Part shown: one piece after another, positions 14,521 through 19,117 of the stretch | Numbering within the stretch: the stretch's first letter is position 1 | Layout of the letters: every line of letters begins with the position of its first letter | Origin: Streptomyces sp. NRRL S-118 | GTDB taxonomy: Bacteria > Actinomycetota > Actinomycetes > Streptomycetales > Streptomycetaceae | Reading direction: 5' to 3' | Length of the DNA: 19,117 bases | Assembly: GCF_000716335.1 (NCBI RefSeq) | Contig: NZ_KL591031.1 | Coordinates: forward strand, 84,809-103,925 | Notes under the pieces: model-generated | Told to the model about the DNA's origin: nothing | The model's database searches: none | Seen by the model: only the letters and a program-made list of their open reading frames with translations | Translations under genes and position numbers: made by a program

Positions 14521-15786
14521 ATGAAACGCCGTAAAGCACGCAAGGCCGGCCTCACCCTGGCAGCCGCCTCGATGGCGGTGGTCTCCCTGTCGGCCCTGTC
14601 GGCCGCTCCGGCCACATCCGTGGTACCCACCCGGACGGTCTCGCCGGCCGCCGCGGCGGTGCCCGTCGGGCCGCACGAAGTGCGGGACTACACGCTGTTC
14701 AGCACCAAGGTGGACGCCCCCGACTCCCACAAGAACATCGCGGACCACGCCCGTCGGCTCATCGACGCGGCCTCGCCCGGAGCGATGCTCTCCCTCACGC
14801 TCTACTACTTCGACCGGGACGAGATCGTCGACGCGCTCCGCAGGGCGGCGGCCCGTGGGGTGAGCGTCCGCCTCGTCGTCGACGGCTACATGGTCGGCAA
14901 CGCCTGGCACAAGGCACTCACGTCCATCCCGGGCATCACGGTGGTGGCGTGCGACCCGAGGCGCTCGGGCGGCGAACCGGTCCGCGCCTGCATGGGCAAC
15001 CGTGTGATCCACAAGGTCCCCGTCATGCACAACAAGTTCATGATCATCTCCAGCGTGCAGCTGACGGGCGGGAGGACGGCGAAGAACGTCCTCTACGTCT
15101 CCTCCGCCAACCTCGACCACTACACGGCGTACGAGAGCGTCCTGACCCTCACGCACGCCGGACTGTACGAGGACTACCTGACGTACTTCAACGACCTCAT
15201 GCGCCACGGCAGCACCGGCCAGGTCAACAACGACTACGGAAAGACCTTCCGCGCCGGCGACCACCGCATCTACACCTTCCCCCGCAAGGAGACCGGGAAC
15301 AAACCGCGGCCGCGGAGCGCGAGCAACGACCCCATCGCCGGCCTCCTCCGGAACACGGCGTGTGGATCCCCGGGACGGACCAGGATCGACCTCGCGAACT
15401 TCCGGATCCAGCGGGCGGCCGTGGTGAAGGAACTGATCGCGGCGCGCGAACGGGGCTGCAAGGTCAGGGTCGTCACCGGTGAGGACCAATTCGTGGAGGT
15501 GAACCGCCTCGCCCGCGCCATGCCCGTCCGACTCTGCTCCCACGACAACGGCGCGGGCATCACGATGCACGAGAAGTTCATCCTCGTGCGCCGGGGCTCC
15601 CGGTCGACGCTCTACGTGGGCAGCCACAACCTCACCTACCGGGCGCTCCGCCAGAACGACGAGTCCATCCTCGCCCTGCGAAACCACCCGATCGGCTCCT
15701 CTTACCTGAAGCGGTTCGACTATCTCCACGAGGGGTGCGAGCGCATGAAGCCCAGGAAGGACGTCGTCGCGGACCAGGAGGGCTGA
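14521..15786 (+). CDS. Secreted phospholipase D-like protein
   Basis: ATG 14521 with GGAGG just upstream gives 421 residues. The first 30 or so form a Sec signal peptide (basic MKRRKARKAG, then a hydrophobic core LTLAAASMAVVSLSALSA). The mature protein has the two-lobed PLD layout, each lobe with an H-x-K motif: MHNKF (H170, K172) followed by YVSSANLD, and MHEKF (H350, K352) followed by YVGSHNLT. In classical HKD motifs an Asp follows five residues after the Lys; here Ser and Arg stand there (HNKFMIIS, HEKFILVR), while the His, Lys and downstream Asn are kept. Activity on phospholipids or nucleic acids is therefore plausible but not certain. The AraC-type gene is divergent, 212 bases away, and may control it. 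The frame extends upstream to 14413 but without a signal peptide in the right place. Confidence 0.87.
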   Translation: MKRRKARKAGLTLAAASMAVVSLSALSAAPATSVVPTRTVSPAAAAVPVGPHEVRDYTLFSTKVDAPDSHKNIADHARRLIDAASPGAMLSLTLYYFDRDEIVDALRRAAARGVSVRLVVDGYMVGNAWHKALTSIPGITVVACDPRRSGGEPVRACMGNRVIHKVPVMHNKFMIISSVQLTGGRTAKNVLYVSSANLDHYTAYESVLTLTHAGLYEDYLTYFNDLMRHGSTGQVNNDYGKTFRAGDHRIYTFPRKETGNKPRPRSASNDPIAGLLRNTACGSPGRTRIDLANFRIQRAAVVKELIAARERGCKVRVVTGEDQFVEVNRLARAMPVRLCSHDNGAGITMHEKFILVRRGSRSTLYVGSHNLTYRALRQNDESILALRNHPIGSSYLKRFDYLHEGCERMKPRKDVVADQEG

Positions 15787-15847
15787 GCCGGGCCACCTGG
15801 CGGAGGACCGCTTCCCCGACGGGCGCGGACGGCCGGGGCACCGGACC

Positions 15848-16640
15848 TCAGGCCTCGCGTGCCCGCTGGAAGCCGTTGATCTCGCGCAGCCAGGCCTCGT
15901 CGTCGGCCAGGCGCGCCCGCGCGTGGTCGGCCACCTCCGGGTGGGGCAGGATCAGGAACCGTCCCTCCGCCATTCCCTCGAACAGGGCGTACGCCACCTC
16001 CTCCAGGCCGATGGGCGCGGACATGAGGGTGAGGCCGCCGGACGAGCCGGCCGTCGTGTGCATCGCGGTCCGCACTCCACGCGGGCGGATGGTGTGTACG
16101 TCGACACCCCGGTGCCGGTAGGTGACCGAGACCCACTAGGCGAAGGCGAGCGCCGCGTGCTTGGACACCGCGTAGGGAGCCGACCCCACCATCGTCAGCA
16201 GCCCCGCGGCGGACACCACCGACACGAACCGGCCGTCGCCGCGTTCCAGCCAGTCCGGGAGCAGATCCCGCGCGGCCCGTACGTGCGCCATCAGATTGCC
16301 GTCCAGCGCCGAGGACCAGGCGTCGTCCGGTACGTCCGGGCCGCCAGGCGTGGCGACCCCGGCGGTGGCGCAGGAGACGTCGACGGGGCCGCCGAGCAGG
16401 TCACGGGCGGCCGGGACGAGCGAGCCGACGGCGTCCGCCGACAGGGCCAGGCCGCTGATCTCGGCCGCCAGAGCCCTCGCCCGGTCCTCGTGCCGGTCGT
16501 TGACGACGACGCGGCCCCCGCGGCGGCGAAGCGACGGCACAGGGCGGCCCCGATGCCGCGGCCCGCGCCGGTGACCACCACTCCCGCCCCGCGCAGACGC
16601 CCCGCGCAGACGCCCCGCGCAGACGCTCCGCGCCTCCGCC
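15848..16640 (-). pseudogene. Short-chain dehydrogenase/reductase, nonsense and frameshift mutations
   Basis: Reading leftwards, the NAD(P)-binding TGAGRGIG motif lies at about 16575-16550. The frame then shifts (about 16515, in a C-run) and continues RVVVNDRHEDRARALAAEIS, SVVSAAGLL and the catalytic YAVSK. Right after AALAFA a TAG (16138-16136) stands where relatives have GAG for Glu (F-A-E-W-V-S-V). Past it the frame continues WVSVTYRHRGVDVHTIRPRG and ends NGFQRAREA at 15848. Joined up, it would be a normal SDR of about 260 residues that oxidises or reduces a hydroxyl or keto group. A 13-bp triplication disturbs its 5' end, and I cannot place the start. It follows the epimerase closely and was probably the third gene of a deoxysugar operon. 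Confidence 0.82.
16591..16629. repeat. Three tandem 13-bp units at the 5' end of the SDR pseudogene
   Basis: GCGCAGACGCCCC occurs at 16591-16603 and 16604-16616, with a one-base variant at 16617-16629. As 13 is not a multiple of 3, each extra copy shifts the frame. The expansion probably destroyed the SDR start region (R-L-R-G appears repeatedly in changing frames). Confidence 0.93.
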
Positions 16641-16654
16641 TCCGCCGTGCCCGG

Positions 16655-17249
16655 TCACGGACGTGTACCGGACAGGTCGAGCGCGCGGCAGTCGGCGTAC
16701 CGGGGGAGAAGCCCGGCCCGTTCCGCCTCGGCCAGGGTCGGTGCCGTCCGGTCCCGCTCCGACAGCACCGGCGTGATCCCGTCCGGAATGGGCAGGCCCA
16801 GCGCCGGGTCGAGCGGGGACACCGCTTGTTCCCGCTCGGCGGCGTAGGAGGTCGACAGCAGGTAGGAGACGGTGGTGTCGTCCTCCAGGGCGATGAACAG
16901 ATGCCCGACGCCCGTCGGCAGATGGACCGCCCGGCACTCACGCGTGTCGAGTACCACGGAGTCCCAGGTCCCGAGCGTGGGTGAGCCGACCCGTGTGTCG
17001 ACGACCACGTCCAGTGCGGAGCCGCAGGAACAGTAGGCGTACTTGGCCCTACCGGGCGGTGTCGCGGTGAAGTGGACACCACGTACGACACCGCGCCGCG
17101 AGACGCTGCAGCTGCACTGCGCCACCGGAAACAGCGGGCGCCCCGACGGCCTTCTCCTGATAGGGCGACAGAAACGCGCCCCGGTCGTCGTGGAACACCT
17201 CCGGGGTGAAGACGTACGCGCCCTCGACCGTCAGCTCCCGCGCCTTCAC
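16655..17249 (-). pseudogene. dTDP-sugar 3,5-epimerase (RmlC-like), one frameshift
   Basis: GTG at 17249-17247 with GGAGGG upstream starts KARELTVEGAYVFTPEVFHD, DRGAFLSPYQEK. Near 17145 the frame shifts by one and continues GRPLFPVAQCSCSVSRRGVV, RGVHFTATPPGRAKYAYC, HLPTGVGHLFIALEDDTTVS and ERDRTAPTLAEAERAGLLP. This is the RmlC cupin family: it inverts C3 and C5 of dTDP-4-keto-6-deoxyhexoses on the way to L-sugars. The catalytic His (RGVH) and the nearby Lys are present. The joined length, about 198 residues, is normal for the family. It starts 14 bases after the methyltransferase stop and ends shortly before the SDR, so the three form an operon. The single-base break makes it non-functional as written. 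Confidence 0.85.
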
Positions 17250-17262
17250 GAACGCCCTCCGT

Positions 17263-17860
17263 TCATCGGTCCGCGCCGCGCACGCCGACGAACAGACCGG
17301 GACCGGCCTGGTCGTACGGCACGAACTCCACGGACAGCCCGGCGGCACGGAACGCGTGCTCGTACTCCTCACACGTGAAGAGCGTCATGACGTGCGTGTC
17401 GGTGAAGTGCTGGATGCCGCTGTCCGGTTCGGCGACCACGTAGTGCACTTCCATCCGGCTCGCACAGCCCTCGTCGTGCCGCACGGTGTGGGAGACCCGG
17501 GAGATCGTCCGCCCGTCCACGTCGACCACGTCACCGGCGACATAGCCGGGCAGGAAGGTGTCGGGCGACCACCAGGGCTCGACGACGGCCACGCCGCCGG
17601 GTGTCAGATGCCGGGCGAAGGAGCGCAGCGCCGCGTCCAGCTCCGCGGTCGAGGCCAGATACCCGACGGAGCTGAACATGCAGGTGACGGCGGAGAAGGA
17701 GCCGCAGGCGACGTCCAGCAGGGACGACGTCGGGCTTCCGGTCGAGAACGGCGCGTACGGTGACGGCGGACTCGGCCGCTTAGTCCTTGCCGCGCCCCCG
17801 GTAGATCGCCTCGTAGATGTCGGCCCTGTCGTACAGGTCCAGGACCTCTGCCGTGTTCAC
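17263..17860 (-). pseudogene. Sugar N-methyltransferase (DesVI/TylM1-like), nonsense mutation and internal deletion
   Basis: GTG at 17860-17858, preceded by AAGGAAG, reads NTAEVLDLYDRADIYEAIYR, GRGKD and then TAA (17782-17780), where relatives have a Tyr codon (GKDYAAE). After it AAESAVTVRAVLDRKPDVV continues in frame. A frame change leads to SLLDVACGSFSAVTCMFSSV, which jumps directly from motif I to the later FDAVTCMFSS motif. About 50-60 residues of the SAM-binding domain are missing. The C-terminal part is well preserved: LTPGGVAVVEPWWSPDTFLP, ISRVSHTVRHDEG, RMEVHYVVAEPDSG and GPGLFVGV. This is typical of N-methyltransferases acting on dTDP-amino-deoxysugars such as desosamine. With the cofactor site deleted it must be dead. 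It was the first gene of the three-gene sugar operon. Confidence 0.88.
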
Positions 17861-17892
17861 GTGCCGCTTCCTTGGCTAGGTGACCGTCGATG

Positions 17893-17969
17893 AGCGGCCG
17901 GGCCCGGTCCGGACCCCGGCCCCCGGGCTGCCCGCCCGGGGAACCAGGGCCGGACCCGGCCCGGCCGCT
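17893..17969. terminator. Long imperfect inverted repeat upstream of the sugar operon
   Basis: The 20-base arm 17893-17912 pairs with 17950-17969 at 19 positions (ends AGCGGCCGGG / CCCGGCCGCT). The 37-base interior is itself GC-rich and can fold. It lies about 30 bases upstream of the methyltransferase start. It could be a terminator for a lost gene on either strand, or a regulatory structure for the operon. Confidence 0.65.
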
Positions 17970-18312
17970 GGGGATGCCCGGTCAGTCCCGGGCCAGCTTG
18001 ACGAGGCTGCCCAAGAAGGCGGGTCCGTACATACATCCGGGTCGGAGTGCGGTCCAGGGACGCACCCACCGAGGCACCCAGGGAAGCCGGCCAGGACGTC
18101 GGCCCCTGGGACGCCTCAGTGAACCGGCCCGCCGCGGCCCTCGCTCGTCCAGTGGCACAGGGGCTCGTCCGGCAGGGTGCTGGTGTAGCCGATGACGTTC
18201 TCGCTTCAAGCCGGAAAGAGACCCGATCGCTTGACCGGGAATTCGCAGAATCGACGTGTCAGCGATTCATCGATGGACAAGGCACTGCGACCGCTAGCGC
18301 GCGTGTTCTCGT
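17970..18312. other. Gap with a possible gene end
   Basis: No complete gene. On the minus strand a short end GPAFLGSLVKLARD-stop (17982) and, in another frame, VIGYTSTLPDEPLCHWTSEG look more protein-like than chance. They may be scraps of a lost gene of the sugar cluster, but no family can be named. Confidence 0.35.
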
Positions 18313-19047
18313 TCAGCTGTGGCGCCGACCGCGCTCGCGCACGCCGGTGACGAGCACTCCAAAGGCGAAGACCAGGACGAGGAGGAAAATGGCGATACCG
18401 AGGACGTCCTGAACCCCACTAGCCAGGCCGCTGTAGCCCACGTCGACGCCGAAGATCAAAGAGCACACGCCTGCGACAAGAGCCGTCCAGCCCAGCCAAC
18501 CAGGAACCCGGCGACCAACGAGAATCGCGGCCCCGAAGAGCGCGAGGGTCAGCCCCAGCAGGATACGGAAGTAACTCTGGAACCCCCATTCCAGCCAACG
18601 CACGGTCTCGGCGTTGGCGAAACGGATCGCTTTCTCACTGCCCGACGCGCTGACCCATGAGTCGACGGCCTGCTTCAGGCCCACGCCGTCCAATCCCTGC
18701 AGAACAGCCCAGATCGCCGCAGTCGCAACAGCTGCCGCTGCCCCCAGCTGCGCGACCAGGGAAGGCCCATCGGCACCTCGCAGGACGCGGTAGAGCACGA
18801 GCAGGCCGCTCAGCGTCACCAGGACGCCGATGAACTGGAGGAGATGAACGGCGATCCAGGGGTCGCTGTCCGCGTACTTGGTGAAGATCGCCGGATGGTC
18901 GTCTTCCTCCCCCGAAGGATGGAAGCCAGCGGTCGTGATCACATTGAGAAGGAAACCCCCGACCATGAGACCACCGGCGATCGTCAGCCTGCGCCCTCGC
19001 GAATCGGTTGCATCCGCCCCAGTGCCAACACGCGCATCCGGACTCAT
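18313..19047 (-). CDS. Multi-pass membrane protein
   Basis: ATG at 19047-19045 with GGGGA upstream gives 244 residues. The soluble N-terminus is followed by about six hydrophobic helices: LTIAGGLMVGGFLLNVITTA, WIAVHLLQFIGVLVTLSGLL, LGAAAAVATAAIWAVLQGL, ILLGLTLALFGAAILVG, LGWTALVAGVCSLIFGVDV and VLGIAIFLLVLVFAFGVLVT. The loop between helices 1 and 2 (FHPSGEEDDHPAIFTKYADS) probably faces outwards and has His and Glu/Asp residues. It looks like the DUF4386-type membrane proteins, but this is a resemblance only; no transport or enzyme motif is visible. The C-terminus (GVRERGRRHS) is basic, consistent with a cytoplasmic end. No neighbour on the same strand is close enough to suggest an operon. Confidence 0.83.
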   Translation of the reverse strand: MSPDARVGTGADATDSRGRRLTIAGGLMVGGFLLNVITTAGFHPSGEEDDHPAIFTKYADSDPWIAVHLLQFIGVLVTLSGLLVLYRVLRGADGPSLVAQLGAAAAVATAAIWAVLQGLDGVGLKQAVDSWVSASGSEKAIRFANAETVRWLEWGFQSYFRILLGLTLALFGAAILVGRRVPGWLGWTALVAGVCSLIFGVDVGYSGLASGVQDVLGIAIFLLVLVFAFGVLVTGVRERGRRHS

Positions 19048-19117
19048 GAACAGTCCCCAGTCCTCTCGATGCCACCGACCGACCTACTACTCCAGCAGGA
19101 GTTTGCTGTCTGACCTG

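Noticed and set aside
15923..16984. 353-codon plus-strand frame
   Set aside because: Antisense to the SDR and epimerase pseudogenes, whose family motifs are clear. No motif of its own.
1..19117. tRNA, rRNA, riboswitch or replication origin
   Set aside because: No cloverleaf, conserved rRNA words, known aptamer core or cluster of DnaA boxes was noticed when reading by eye; a covariance-model search would be decisive.

Overview
The window is high-GC DNA with strongly G/C-biased third codon positions, GTG starts, probable leaderless starts and families typical of soil actinomycetes: membrane-anchored HTH proteins, HTH/coiled-coil/TPR proteins and deoxysugar genes. It is most likely from Streptomyces or a close relative. 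Intact genes alternate with broken ones, and an IS630-type transposase start lies at the left edge. This looks like an accessory region, such as a chromosome arm or an old island. That placement is inferred, not shown.

Left part (1-3800): an IS630-type transposase start, then a MerR regulator divergent from a metallo-beta-lactamase-fold hydrolase, with a MerR-style dyad promoter between them. Next come about 550 bases without a gene but with inverted repeats, a badly decayed DHA2-type MFS transporter, a hypothetical gene with one frameshift, and a 7-bp tandem repeat. A 44-residue membrane peptide gene closes this part.

Centre (3800-10900): divergent from the small peptide is a 576-residue HTH/coiled-coil/TPR protein whose TPR units include a recent 126-bp duplication. 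Two small hypothetical genes follow, then about 1 kb of gene-free GC-rich DNA. That stretch contains 29-base repeats at 61-63 base spacing that look like a worn type I-E CRISPR array without cas genes. A transmembrane XRE-type regulator is divergent from a secreted protein, which ends in a strong terminator hairpin.

Right part (10900-19117): an ADP-ribosylglycohydrolase core fragment missing both ends; a translationally overlapping gene pair whose second gene is frameshifted; an integrase C-terminal remnant and another 3' gene remnant; a frameshifted AraC regulator divergent from an intact secreted phospholipase D-like protein. Next is a three-gene minus-strand operon for deoxysugar tailoring (N-methyltransferase, 3,5-epimerase, SDR). 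All three members carry nonsense mutations, frameshifts or deletions, so this is a dying piece of a natural-product cluster. A multi-pass membrane protein closes the window.

Several breaks are single-base changes, some in runs of G or C. Whether they are true pseudogenes or sequencing errors is the main caveat. The nonsense codons and large deletions in the sugar genes, the MFS remnant and the ADP-ribosylglycohydrolase fragment argue that at least part of the decay is real.
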